From: Mesorhizobium qingshengii
GTDB taxonomy: Bacteria; Pseudomonadota; Alphaproteobacteria; Rhizobiales; Rhizobiaceae
Direction: 5' to 3'
Assembly (NCBI RefSeq): GCF_027563465.1
Contig: NZ_JAPFQA010000003.1
Location: 372,001 to 436,000, forward strand
DNA: 64,000 nt
Made by a program: the position numbers and the translations under genes. The notes beneath the pieces are model-generated. The model did no database searches and was not told where the DNA came from. It saw only the letters and a program-made list of their open reading frames with translations. Shown piece by piece: positions 45,578 to 53,429 of the stretch (position 1 is its first letter; every line of letters begins with the position of its first letter).

Positions 45578-46201
45578 ATGCGGACGGTATCAGCGGCGGC
45601 ACTCACCCTCATCGCGCTGTGCGCCGGGCCAGCCGGGGCCGAGGATCTCAAGGCCTTCAGGCTGACCATCGACGGGGTGACGGTCGACATCGATCCCGGC
45701 GAGAGCGCCGATGTGACGCTGCCCGGCGGCAAAAAGAGCAAGGTGACGCTCGAACGCAATGACTTCGCCACTTTTTCCGGCGGCAGTTTCTCCTTCGTCC
45801 ATCCGAGCAACATTTCGGTGACCAAGACCGATCTCGGCGAAGATATCACGCAGTATCTGATGGCCTCGGCGCTGGGCACGATCGTCGTCGTGCAGGAATA
45901 CGGCAAGATGAACCCGGTCTCGCTCAACCAGCTGATGCTGCAGGAGATGACCAAGGAATCGGTGCAGGCCGGTGCTGCGCTGACGCAGGAGCCGACGACG
46001 CGCAAGCTCGCCGATGGCAGGGAATTGACCGGCATCCGCGCCCAGGTGAAGACGCGCACCGACACCGCCGACTTCGAGATCGTCGGCTTCGGCCGCGCCG
46101 ATCAGGGCCTTCTGTTCATCACGCGCGTCGCCGCTGAGGACGCGGCCACCGAAAAGCCGCTGATCGACAAGTTCTGGCAGAGCCTCAAGCTGAAGCCTTA
46201 G
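45578..46201 (+). CDS. Exported hypothetical protein downstream of the FAD oxidase
   Basis: This 207-residue protein has a Sec signal peptide (MRTVSAAALTLIALCAGPAG, cleavage near AGA-ED). The mature part is rich in beta strands (RLTIDGVTVDIDPGESADVT, VGFGRADQGLLFITRV) with one helix (LMLQEMTKESVQAGAAL). No Cys pair and no family is recognised. It is 18 bases after the oxidase, so a partner or accessory role to that exported enzyme is plausible but unproven. Confidence 0.8.
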   Translation: MRTVSAAALTLIALCAGPAGAEDLKAFRLTIDGVTVDIDPGESADVTLPGGKKSKVTLERNDFATFSGGSFSFVHPSNISVTKTDLGEDITQYLMASALGTIVVVQEYGKMNPVSLNQLMLQEMTKESVQAGAALTQEPTTRKLADGRELTGIRAQVKTRTDTADFEIVGFGRADQGLLFITRVAAEDAATEKPLIDKFWQSLKLKP

Positions 46202-46214
46202 ACGCCGGCGTTGA

Positions 46215-46296
46215 AAGCGCGTCGCGCACGCGCTTCAGGTCTTTGTTTCATGCATGCCGTTCCCTAAAACCGGGACCACTTCCGGGCGACATGCAT
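46215..46296. repeat. Dispersed intergenic repeat (copy D)
   Basis: It starts with GCGCGTCGCGC, continues ACGCGCTTCAGGTCTTTG, then the palindrome ATGCATGCCG...TAAAACCGGGACCACTTCCG...GGCGACATGCAT. The block order equals that of copy B at 15.4 kb. It fills the gap between two convergent genes and abuts the stop codon at 46297. Confidence 0.85.
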
Positions 46297-46818
46297 TCAG
46301 AGCTTGCTCGGCACCAGGCCAGCCAGCCAGTTCGCCGACCGTTTCGCCATATCGGCGGTTGCCGAGACGGCGCGGCCAAGATCGGTCTTGACCACGGCGT
46401 AGCCGTTCTTCGTGCGGTAGAGCGCGCCGGTTCCGCCATCGACCACCTGTTCATAGGCGACGGGCCGGGCGGCGGCCGCGTCCATGGCCGTCGCCGGCGA
46501 GCCGACGGGGGCGCTCGGCCGGTGGCTCAGTTCCGGCGGCAGCGGGCTTTCGACCTTGACGACCCTGCTGACGGGCTTCAGTTCCGGGCGCGACGCGGTC
46601 GCGGCCAGTTGCGAGGAGGACGACGAGCCCTTGGCGCGGCAGATGCCGGAAACGAGCGGATAGTTGAAATTGCGCTGGTGCAGCATCTGGCTCTTCATCG
46701 CGGCTTCGCACTCGGCGATGGTCGACCACTTGGCCGGCGTCTCGCCGATATATTCGCAAAGCTTGGCGTCGCAGTCGCAACCAACGATGGTCATGGCGAC
46801 AAGGGCGGTCTTGATCAC
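46297..46818 (-). CDS. Exported Cys-containing hypothetical protein
   Basis: This 173-residue protein starts at GTG 46818; AAGGGACA lies seven to eight bases upstream. The N-terminus MIKTALVAMTIVGCDCDAKL is a short signal-like segment followed by a Cys-rich stretch (CDCDAKLCEYIGETPAKWST). A Ser/Pro/Ala-rich middle and a C-terminal segment AVVKTDLGRAVSATADMAKR follow. An ATG upstream would take it across repeat E and is therefore unlikely. No family is recognised. The frame ends on repeat copy D. Confidence 0.72.
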   Translation of the reverse strand: MIKTALVAMTIVGCDCDAKLCEYIGETPAKWSTIAECEAAMKSQMLHQRNFNYPLVSGICRAKGSSSSSQLAATASRPELKPVSRVVKVESPLPPELSHRPSAPVGSPATAMDAAAARPVAYEQVVDGGTGALYRTKNGYAVVKTDLGRAVSATADMAKRSANWLAGLVPSKL

Positions 46819-46853
46819 GGGCTTGTCCCTTCGAGATGCCTGCCGGCAGCCCA

Positions 46854-46932
46854 CTTGCGTGCAAGTCGAGGTCCCAAAACCGGTTTCCACCCCAAAGGTC
46901 GAACCCGTGGGCATGCTTTTGGGCGACATGCA
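46854..46932. repeat. Dispersed intergenic repeat (copy E, with insert)
   Basis: GTCCCAAAACCGGTTTCCACC is followed by an unrelated stretch and then GGGCATGCTTTTGGGCGACATGCA, so the element looks like copy D with additional material between the arms. It lies just upstream of the exported Cys gene on the minus strand and next to the hydrolase stop on the other side. Confidence 0.75.
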
Positions 46933-47008
46933 ACCATCCATCGCGCGCGAACAAGGCGGGATTTGGCCGCGATTGTGGAATGAGCGTGGCGGCACGCCGA
47001 AGGGCTGC

Positions 47009-48007
47009 CTATCGAGCGGTAGGCGAGGTTCGTTTGAGGAAATTCGCGATCAGCCGCACCACGTCTTGCGGGCGTTCGATCTGCGGGATGTGGTTGACGC
47101 CATCGAGAACGGCCAATTCGGCGTGCGGAAACAGCGAGGCGATTTCTTCACCCTGTTTGAGAGGCGTGGTCGAATCCTCTCGTCCCCAGATGACGAGGAC
47201 AGGCGGCGCGAAGGTGCGATAGTTCGCCGGGTCGGCGGCCAGCGATTTCCGCTCGTCGTTGAAGAGGCCGCTGAACAGCCAATGGCCAACGGCATCGGTG
47301 GTGCCTTTGACGTTCAGCGGGCGCGCGTAGATCGCTATGCGCTCCGCAGTGGCCAGATCGTCGTTTTCAATGAACCGGCGCAGACCGGCGCCGGTCATCA
47401 GCGGGTTGGTGAAGGTCGCGGCGGTCAGCAACTGGCGTGGCCAGTCCCTGCTGAGGAAAGATGCGAATGGAAAGGCCGGCGCCTCGGTCTGGCCGAGGCC
47501 AAGCGCCACGTCGAGCAGGATCAGCGAGTCGATCCGGGCGGGAGCCAAGAAGGCGGCTTCGATCACCCCACCGCCGCCATAGGAGTGGACACCGACGCTG
47601 AAATGGCGAAGGCCGAGCGCGTCGGCAAAACCGAGGACGCGTCTTGCGTGGGCGGCGCGCGAATAATCCTGATCGGCCGGTCGTTCCGAATAGCCAAAGG
47701 GCGGCATGTCAACGGCGATCACGCGAAAGCCCTGTTCTCCCAATGGCGCGGCGACGTCACGATAGGTCTCGGCCCAGGAGGCCGTGCCGTGGAACAGAAG
47801 CAGCGGCGGCCCGTCCTGCGGGCCCCAGACCTGATAGTGCATCTTCAGCCCGTCGACCTTGGCAAACAGCGCTCCCGCCGGGGCTGCCTCCTCGGGGGAC
47901 AGGTTCTCTCGAAGGGCTGCCGCACAGCGAAAGCCGACCAGCGTGACCGCAATGAGCACGACCAGCGTGAGCGCGAGCCAGCCGGCGATCCGGATCAGTC
48001 GACGCAT
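47009..48007 (-). CDS. Membrane-anchored alpha/beta hydrolase
   Basis: This 332-residue protein has an N-terminal anchor (MRRLIRIAGWLALTLVVLIA) and an alpha/beta hydrolase domain with PLLLFHGTASWAETYRD (oxyanion HG), RVIAVDMPPFGYSERPADQD, a Ser nucleophile in FSVGVHSYGGGGVI, PVLVIWGREDSTTP (Asp) and LDGVNHIPQIERPQDV (His). All three catalytic residues are thus visible, although the elbow is V-H-S-Y-G and lacks the leading Gly. It is the last of three minus-strand genes; 15 bases separate it from the 376-residue gene. Confidence 0.88.
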   Translation of the reverse strand: MRRLIRIAGWLALTLVVLIAVTLVGFRCAAALRENLSPEEAAPAGALFAKVDGLKMHYQVWGPQDGPPLLLFHGTASWAETYRDVAAPLGEQGFRVIAVDMPPFGYSERPADQDYSRAAHARRVLGFADALGLRHFSVGVHSYGGGGVIEAAFLAPARIDSLILLDVALGLGQTEAPAFPFASFLSRDWPRQLLTAATFTNPLMTGAGLRRFIENDDLATAERIAIYARPLNVKGTTDAVGHWLFSGLFNDERKSLAADPANYRTFAPPVLVIWGREDSTTPLKQGEEIASLFPHAELAVLDGVNHIPQIERPQDVVRLIANFLKRTSPTAR

Positions 48008-48022
48008 GGCCGGGCTATCGCC

Positions 48023-49153
48023 TCAATAGTCATAGACATGTTCGAGCCTGGCGCCCGACTTGATCAGCGCCGGCAGCACCAGATGCAGCTTGCGCACGGC
48101 GACGGTCATGCCGGTGCGACGCGTCGACGGGTCGGCCGGGAGGGGGTAGCTGAACAGGATGCGCATGCCTTCGGGGACGGCGATCGAGGCGGTGGAGAGC
48201 ACGGTGACCATGATTTCGTCATTGCCGCCGATCTCGACGAAGGACACGCCCTTGTCGATCAGGCGCGGGATCATCTCGGTAAACACCTGGTAGCGCTTGG
48301 TAAGGAAGATGGTGCCGTCCGCGCCGAGGTCGCGTTCGAGCAAGGTATCGGGCTCGCTGTGCGTCGCTTCGCCGACCGGCCCCTTGGCCCAGACATGGAT
48401 GTCGAGGAAGGCGGGGTCGGAGGTGGCGGCAAGCGCCTTGGTGATCAGGTCGGCATAGCCCTGCTTTATGGTGTCGGCGAGGCCGAAGGCCAGCTTGCGC
48501 TCGCTGGTGCGGATGGAGCTGTCGCCCGGCGCCGGCTGCACGGCAAACAGGCCGGCGCGCTTCTCGGCATAGGGGAACTGATACCATGGCACCTGATCGA
48601 GGAAGGCGGCATAGTCGGCCGCCACCTTGGCCTGATAGATGTCGGCGGCGGTGCGCTTGCTGGCGGTCGCCTCGGTGACGCGGCCAACCGTGTTCTCATA
48701 GGCCCACTGCAAAATGTGCTCGATCGAGTGGCTGGTGCCGATGACGACCAGCATCTGGTGGTTGGCCAGATTGAACTTGTAGGAAGAGCTGGCGCGGATC
48801 ACCGTCGCGTAGTCCTGCCAGAAGCGGCCGACATAGGACCAGTAGGGAAAGCCGCTCGGCTGGTTCTTGTCGACGAAGCCGGCATATTCGCGCGCGGCAT
48901 AGACGATCGCCCATTCGGGATAGGTGAGGAAGGTCGATTCCTCCGGCCGCTGGTAGCCGGGGATCTCGGCGCGGACCTTGTCGGCCAGCGCCTTGGGCGG
49001 CGCGCCATCGGCGATACCGGGCAAGGGCGTGGTATCCAGCGACGGCGTCGTCAGGAAGCCGTAGGCCAGCCCGGCGATCGGGATCAGGATGACGATGACG
49101 ATCAGCCAGAGGATCGTCTTGATGATGCGCTTCAGCCAGCGGAACAGGAACAT
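48023..49153 (-). CDS. Large hypothetical membrane-anchored protein
   Basis: This 376-residue protein has one N-terminal helix (MFLFRWLKRIIKTILWLIVI) and a periplasmic body with TFLTYPEWAIVYAAREYAGF and the centre TSHSIEHILQWAYENTVGRV. I know of no characterised family. A conserved His-Ser-x-x-Glu-His cluster in that centre could bind a metal or be structural. It lies between a DUF4383-like membrane protein and the alpha/beta hydrolase; all three are separated by 6-15 bases and form an operon. Confidence 0.78.
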   Translation of the reverse strand: MFLFRWLKRIIKTILWLIVIVILIPIAGLAYGFLTTPSLDTTPLPGIADGAPPKALADKVRAEIPGYQRPEESTFLTYPEWAIVYAAREYAGFVDKNQPSGFPYWSYVGRFWQDYATVIRASSSYKFNLANHQMLVVIGTSHSIEHILQWAYENTVGRVTEATASKRTAADIYQAKVAADYAAFLDQVPWYQFPYAEKRAGLFAVQPAPGDSSIRTSERKLAFGLADTIKQGYADLITKALAATSDPAFLDIHVWAKGPVGEATHSEPDTLLERDLGADGTIFLTKRYQVFTEMIPRLIDKGVSFVEIGGNDEIMVTVLSTASIAVPEGMRILFSYPLPADPSTRRTGMTVAVRKLHLVLPALIKSGARLEHVYDY

Positions 49154-49159
49154 GGCCGG

Positions 49160-49594
49160 TCAGGCCGTGGCGAAGTGGTCGTGTATGCGCCTCGACAGCC
49201 AGAAGCCGACATAGACGGCGAAGCCGCCGATGACGATATGCGGCAGGTTGGCGAAGAAACGCGCCGGGAATTCGATATCGTTGAGGGAACGGAAGCCGTT
49301 GATGAAGATGCCGGCGTCGAGGCAGCCGGAACCGGTGACCAGCCCAAGCACGCCGTCGAACAGATAGACCGAGCCGAACAGCTTGAAATAGAACACCGCC
49401 TGGCGGTGCGAGATGAAGGCGGCGGCCAGCGCCCAGACGCCGGAGAAGGCATGCAGCAGGTCGTCATACCATTGCAGCGAGAACAGCCCGAACAGATTGC
49501 CGTTGGCGTCGTTGAACGCCGGTATGTAGCCGATGGCGACGACGCCGAAGAACAGGAAGGCATAGGCAACGGCAAGCTTCTGGATCAACGTCAT
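49160..49594 (-). CDS. DUF4383-like four-helix membrane protein
   Basis: This 144-residue protein has four predicted membrane segments (about 5-25, 42-65, 66-92, 110-130). It begins MTLIQKLAVAYAFLFFGVVA and contains YDDLLHAFSGVWALAAAF, with a His in the second helix, and a loop GSGCLDAGIFINGF. It is the first gene of the three-gene run ending with the hydrolase. DUF4383 members are small membrane proteins of unknown role. The next gene starts seven bases later. Confidence 0.8.
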   Translation of the reverse strand: MTLIQKLAVAYAFLFFGVVAIGYIPAFNDANGNLFGLFSLQWYDDLLHAFSGVWALAAAFISHRQAVFYFKLFGSVYLFDGVLGLVTGSGCLDAGIFINGFRSLNDIEFPARFFANLPHIVIGGFAVYVGFWLSRRIHDHFATA

Positions 49595-50274
49595 GAAGTA
49601 TCCCCCTTCAAGTGACGATGAACGTTAGCTTATTTTGCCGCCGGTTGCAGCCCCAACCGGAAACACCGTAAAAATTGTGGGGGATAGCCAAAAGACAGTC
49701 GGCGCCGGGATTTCTCCCAGCGCCTCCCTGTCAGATCAGGACACGGTCGCGGCAGCAACTTCCGTAAAGTCGTCGCGCCTTGCCGGCCTTGATTTTGACG
49801 GTCCTGCCAGCCGCCACCCGAGGGCAGCGTCCGTCCAGACCACGCCGGTCTCCACCCTTGCGGGCTTCGCCCTGCGCGCCATCGAAGGTTTTTGCCGTCC
49901 TTCATGGCAGCATCGGTCCGCCGTCGGCGTTGGCACGCTTTCCGCGGCCCCGTAGGTCTCGGCTCCGTCCCTCGAAACAGGCAAGCCTGCTCTCGCTTCG
50001 GGCCGTACGGGCCTCAGGAAGTCCGCTTTCGCTCTGCCTTTCGGTTGGGCGATCGGCAGCCGCCTGAGATGGGTTCAATGTAGGGGGATCAAGGGTTCTG
50101 GGGAATGGCCGCGGGCCTGTGGATAGCGGGATTATCGGGGATCATCGCGGACATTTGCCGGCCAACGGCGAAAACAGGGACAGCGCGTTTCGCCCCTTGC
50201 TCCGCTGGCGGGCGCGGGCTTCAATGCCGGCAAAGGATCGGGCGTTACATGCCCGGCGCCGGGGAGGGTGTGTA
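49595..50274. other. Long non-coding intergenic region, GC-rich and partly structured
   Basis: These 680 bases, the longest gap in the window, separate divergent genes. Frames on both strands have skewed composition and no ribosome sites. Several short complementary tracts occur (for example GCGGGCTTCGCCCTGCG and CGGGCCGTACGGGCC, near 49857-49875 and 50000-50015), so a structured RNA or the remnant of a mobile element is possible. I could not match tmRNA, RNase P, SRP or 6S RNA by key motifs. It also contains the promoters of both neighbours. Confidence 0.5.
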
Positions 50275-51213
50275 TTGAAAGTCGGGGTGGTTCTCAATCC
50301 GATTGCCGGTGGCGGCCGGCTGAAACGACATTGGCCGGAGGTCGCGGCTTCGCTGAAAGAGCATTTCGGCGATTTCGAATTGCGTGAAACGCAAGCCGAG
50401 GGCGATGCCGAGAGGCTGGCGATCGATCTCGCGGCAACCGGCTTCGATCTGGTGATCGCGGCCGGCGGCGATGGCACGGCCAGCGAAGTGGCCGACGGGC
50501 TGATGCAGGCATCGCAGGAAAGCGGCAGGACGACCGAGCTTGGCCTGCTTCCTTGCGGCACCGGCATCGATTTCGCGCGTGGGCTCGGCCTGCCGAAGGA
50601 GGTGGACGCGACGCTGAAGCGGATCGCCGAGGCGAAGGGGCGCAAGGTCGATGCCGGACGCATCTGCTACATCGACGACCATGGCGCGCTGGCCAGCCGC
50701 CACTTCATCAATATCGCCAGCCTGGGGCTTTCCGGCGCCACCGACCGCGCGGTCAATGCCGACAAGCGCAAGGGCAGGATGTCGGCCAAGGCGCTGTTTC
50801 TCTGGCGCACCGTGGTCGAGTTCATCCGCTACCGGTTCCAGGATGTCAGGATCACCGTCGACGACGGCGCTCCGGTCGAAGCGCGCATGGCGCTCGTGGC
50901 GGTGGCCAACGGCAAGTTCTTCGGCGGCGGCATGATGATCGCGCCGGACGCTGAACTCACCGACGGGCAGTTCGACATCGTCATCCTGCGCGCGGCCGGC
51001 AAGCTGAAGCTGATCTGGGACATCCGCCTGCTCTATGGCGGCCGGCACCGCAACCATCCGGCGATCACCATCCTGCGCGGCAAGAAAGTGGTTGTCGAAC
51101 CACTCGGCGATGTGGAAAAGAACGGCGCGCTGGTCGACATAGACGGTGAGTCGCCGGGGCGCATACCGGCGACCTTCGAAATCCTGCCCGGCGCGCTGAC
51201 GCTCAGATATTGA
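50275..51213 (+). CDS. Diacylglycerol kinase-type lipid kinase (YegS/DagK family)
   Basis: This 312-residue protein starts at TTG 50275 (MKVGVVLNPIAGGGRLKRHW); GGGGAGGG at good spacing supports this codon over an upstream ATG. The catalytic core carries VIAAGGDGTASEVADGLMQA (GGDGT), GLLPCGTGIDFARGLGLP and SLGLSGATDRAVN, as in DagK/YegS-like kinases that phosphorylate diacylglycerol or sphingoid lipids in the inner membrane. A C-terminal beta domain follows. It may salvage diacylglycerol for phospholipid synthesis. It is monocistronic. Confidence 0.9.
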   Translation: MKVGVVLNPIAGGGRLKRHWPEVAASLKEHFGDFELRETQAEGDAERLAIDLAATGFDLVIAAGGDGTASEVADGLMQASQESGRTTELGLLPCGTGIDFARGLGLPKEVDATLKRIAEAKGRKVDAGRICYIDDHGALASRHFINIASLGLSGATDRAVNADKRKGRMSAKALFLWRTVVEFIRYRFQDVRITVDDGAPVEARMALVAVANGKFFGGGMMIAPDAELTDGQFDIVILRAAGKLKLIWDIRLLYGGRHRNHPAITILRGKKVVVEPLGDVEKNGALVDIDGESPGRIPATFEILPGALTLRY

Positions 51214-51303
51214 ATCAAGTGGTTGAGGCGTTGAATCAGGTCGCTCCGGCCTTGATTCCGGCCAATCATTCAATGCCCTGAAATGCTTGAGATTTTTCAG
51301 GCT

Positions 51304-52221
51304 TCAAATTTCAAGCCTGGCCGGAAAACCGGGCGCGCGCAGGTCGGTGCCGACGGCATCCTCGAGCAATTTGACGATCTGGGTCGACCAGGCGGCGCCG
51401 CCATAGGCTTCTTTGCCTTGCTCGAAAATCGCGTTGACGCGCGAGGCCAGGTCGAGCGGCACGCCGAAATCCCTGCCCATGCCGAGCGCGAAGCCGAGGT
51501 CCTTCAGCGCCAGGTCCATGGTGAAGCCGATGTCGTAGGAGCCGTTGAGAACAAGCTGGCTCTCGGTCTCGTGGACGAAGCTGTTGCCGGAGGAGGCAAC
51601 GATGGCGTGGTAGGACTGGGCGAGGTCGAGCCCGCCCTGCTTGGCCAGCATCAGCGCTTCGCCGGCGGCGACGAGATGGATGAAGGCCAGCATGTTGGTG
51701 ATCACCTTGATCACCGCCGCGGAGCCGATCGGTCCCATCAGGAACGACTTCGCGCACATCGCCTCGATCGCCGGACGATGACGCGCGTAGAGCGCAGCAT
51801 CGCCGCCGACCAGCGCGGTGATCTTTCCCACCGCTGCCAGATGAACGCCACCAGTGACCGGGCATTCCAGGGTCTCGATGCCCCTGGCCGAAGCGAGCGC
51901 GGCAAGACGCACGATCTCGTCGCGGCCATTGGTCGACATCTCGATCCAGGTGCCACCTGTGGGCAGGCCTTCGAGCAACCCGCCGGGGCCGGCCAGCACC
52001 GCTTCGCTGACCTTCGGCGAGGGCAGGCACGTGATGGCATTGCCGGCCACCGCCGCGGCCTCGGCCGGGCTCGTGGCGGCGGTGGCGCCGAGCGCCACCA
52101 GGCGCTCGACGGCTGCAGGATCGCGGTCGAAGACGGTGACGGCAAAACCGTTGCGGATCAGGCTGGCGGCAAGATTGCCGCCGAGATGGCCAAGACCGAT
52201 AAAGGCGTAGCTCTCGCTCAC
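51304..52221 (-). CDS. NAD(P)-dependent beta-hydroxyacid dehydrogenase
   Basis: This 305-residue member of the 3-hydroxyisobutyrate dehydrogenase family has the Rossmann motif AFIGLGHLGGNLAASLIRNG, the substrate-binding ECPVTGGVHLAAVGKI and the catalytic Lys in a KVITNMLAFIHLVAAGEAL helix. It is coupled to the enolase-superfamily gene (ATGA overlap). In sugar-acid pathways, members of this family reduce tartronate semialdehyde or related oxo-acids. The exact substrate is not deducible. It is the last gene of a three-gene catabolic run. Confidence 0.88.
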   Translation of the reverse strand: MSESYAFIGLGHLGGNLAASLIRNGFAVTVFDRDPAAVERLVALGATAATSPAEAAAVAGNAITCLPSPKVSEAVLAGPGGLLEGLPTGGTWIEMSTNGRDEIVRLAALASARGIETLECPVTGGVHLAAVGKITALVGGDAALYARHRPAIEAMCAKSFLMGPIGSAAVIKVITNMLAFIHLVAAGEALMLAKQGGLDLAQSYHAIVASSGNSFVHETESQLVLNGSYDIGFTMDLALKDLGFALGMGRDFGVPLDLASRVNAIFEQGKEAYGGAAWSTQIVKLLEDAVGTDLRAPGFPARLEI

Positions 52222-53429
52222 GGCATCAACGGCGTCTGCATCATCTGCAGATGCAGGTCCTTGCCGGTCCAGGGATGTGCGTCGCAGACCGCCTCGTTAA
52301 GCTCGACGCCAAGGCCGGGCTCCTTCGACGGGATGACATTGCCGTCCTGCCACTCGATCTTCTTCGTGAGCAGCGTGGCGTGGAAGCCGTCCCATTGCTT
52401 CAGCGATTCCAGGATGAGGAAGTTGGGCAGCGTCACCGCAAGCTGGATGTTGGCGGCGCCGACGATCGGCCCGCAATAGCAGTGCGGGGCGACCTGGATG
52501 TGGTAGGCCTCGGCCATGGCGGCGATCTTCTTGGTCTCCAGAATGCCGCCGGAGCGGCCGAGGTCGGGTTGCAGGATGGTCGCGGCACGGTTCTCGATGA
52601 CACGGGCGAATTCGAACTTGGTCGTCAGCCGCTCGCCGGTGGCGATCGGGATCGACGTGCCGCGGGCGACCTGCGCCATCACTTCCGGCATATCAGGCGG
52701 CACCGGCTCCTCGAACCACAGCGGGTCGTAAGGTTCGATGGCGCGTGCCATGCGCAACGCGCCCGACGCGGTGAACTGGCCGTGCGTGCCGAACAGTATA
52801 TCGGCCCTGGTGCCGACCGCCTCGCGGATCGCCTTGATCATGCGGGTGGAGAGATCGATGTCGACAAGGCGCGGCTGGTGGCCGTCGAAGGCGGTGTAGG
52901 GGCCGGCCGGGTCGAGCTTGACGGCGTTGAAACCCTGCTCGACATATTCGAGCGCGCAGGCGGCGGCGAGGTCGGGGTCGTTGTAGACGTTCTTGCCGCG
53001 CGCATCCTCGGAATGGACACTGCCGGTGTGCGGATAGAGGTAGGTGTAGGAGCGCAACGTCTCGTGCACCTGGCCGCCAAGCAGTTTGTAGACCGGCTTG
53101 TTGGCCTCCTTGCCGATGATGTCCCAGCAGGCCATCTCCAGCGCCGAGAAGCAGCCCATGCCGGAAACATCCGGGCGCTGGGTGAAGCCGGACGAATAGG
53201 CGCGGCGGAAGAAATTCTCGATGTCGTGCGGGTCGCGGCCGACGAGATAGCGCTCGGCCATGTCTTCGACCATCTTCGCGGTGACATGAGCGGAGAAGGT
53301 GGCGTTGTAGGCCTCGCCATAGCCGACGACGCCGCCGTCGGTGGTGAGCTTGACGAAAATGAAATACTTGCCGCCGATGCCGGGCGGCGGGTTGCCGACA
53401 ACCCAGGTCTTGACGTCGGTGATTTTCAT
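52218..53429 (-). CDS. Mandelate racemase/muconate lactonizing-type enolase-superfamily enzyme
   Basis: This 403-residue protein has a capping domain opening MKITDVKTWVVGNPPPGIGG and a TIM barrel. Likely ligands and catalytic residues are AVKLDPAGPY (Lys and Asp), WFEEPVPPDMPEV (Glu), ATGERLTT (Glu), LQPDLGRSGG (Asp) and VAPHCYCGP (His of the His-Asp dyad). Members of this subgroup dehydrate sugar acids such as galactonate or mannonate; the sugar acid here is unresolved. GGAGG precedes ATG 53429. The end overlaps the dehydrogenase start, and the start overlaps the GMC gene end. Confidence 0.9.
   Translation of the reverse strand: MKITDVKTWVVGNPPPGIGGKYFIFVKLTTDGGVVGYGEAYNATFSAHVTAKMVEDMAERYLVGRDPHDIENFFRRAYSSGFTQRPDVSGMGCFSALEMACWDIIGKEANKPVYKLLGGQVHETLRSYTYLYPHTGSVHSEDARGKNVYNDPDLAAACALEYVEQGFNAVKLDPAGPYTAFDGHQPRLVDIDLSTRMIKAIREAVGTRADILFGTHGQFTASGALRMARAIEPYDPLWFEEPVPPDMPEVMAQVARGTSIPIATGERLTTKFEFARVIENRAATILQPDLGRSGGILETKKIAAMAEAYHIQVAPHCYCGPIVGAANIQLAVTLPNFLILESLKQWDGFHATLLTKKIEWQDGNVIPSKEPGLGVELNEAVCDAHPWTGKDLHLQMMQTPLMP

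Noticed and set aside
49630..49984. Overlapping minus-strand frames in the long gap near 49.7 kb
   Set aside because: They have no ribosome site, very skewed Arg/Gly/Trp composition and no recognisable domain, so I treat the region as non-coding.
50119..50274. Upstream ATG extension of the lipid kinase
   Set aside because: The 52 added residues are unlike the family and the TTG at 50275 has GGGGAGGG at good spacing.
49595..50274. tmRNA, RNase P RNA or 6S RNA in the long gap
   Set aside because: I looked for the tag-peptide reading frame, the GAGGAAAGUCC core of RNase P and other key motifs on both strands and did not find them.
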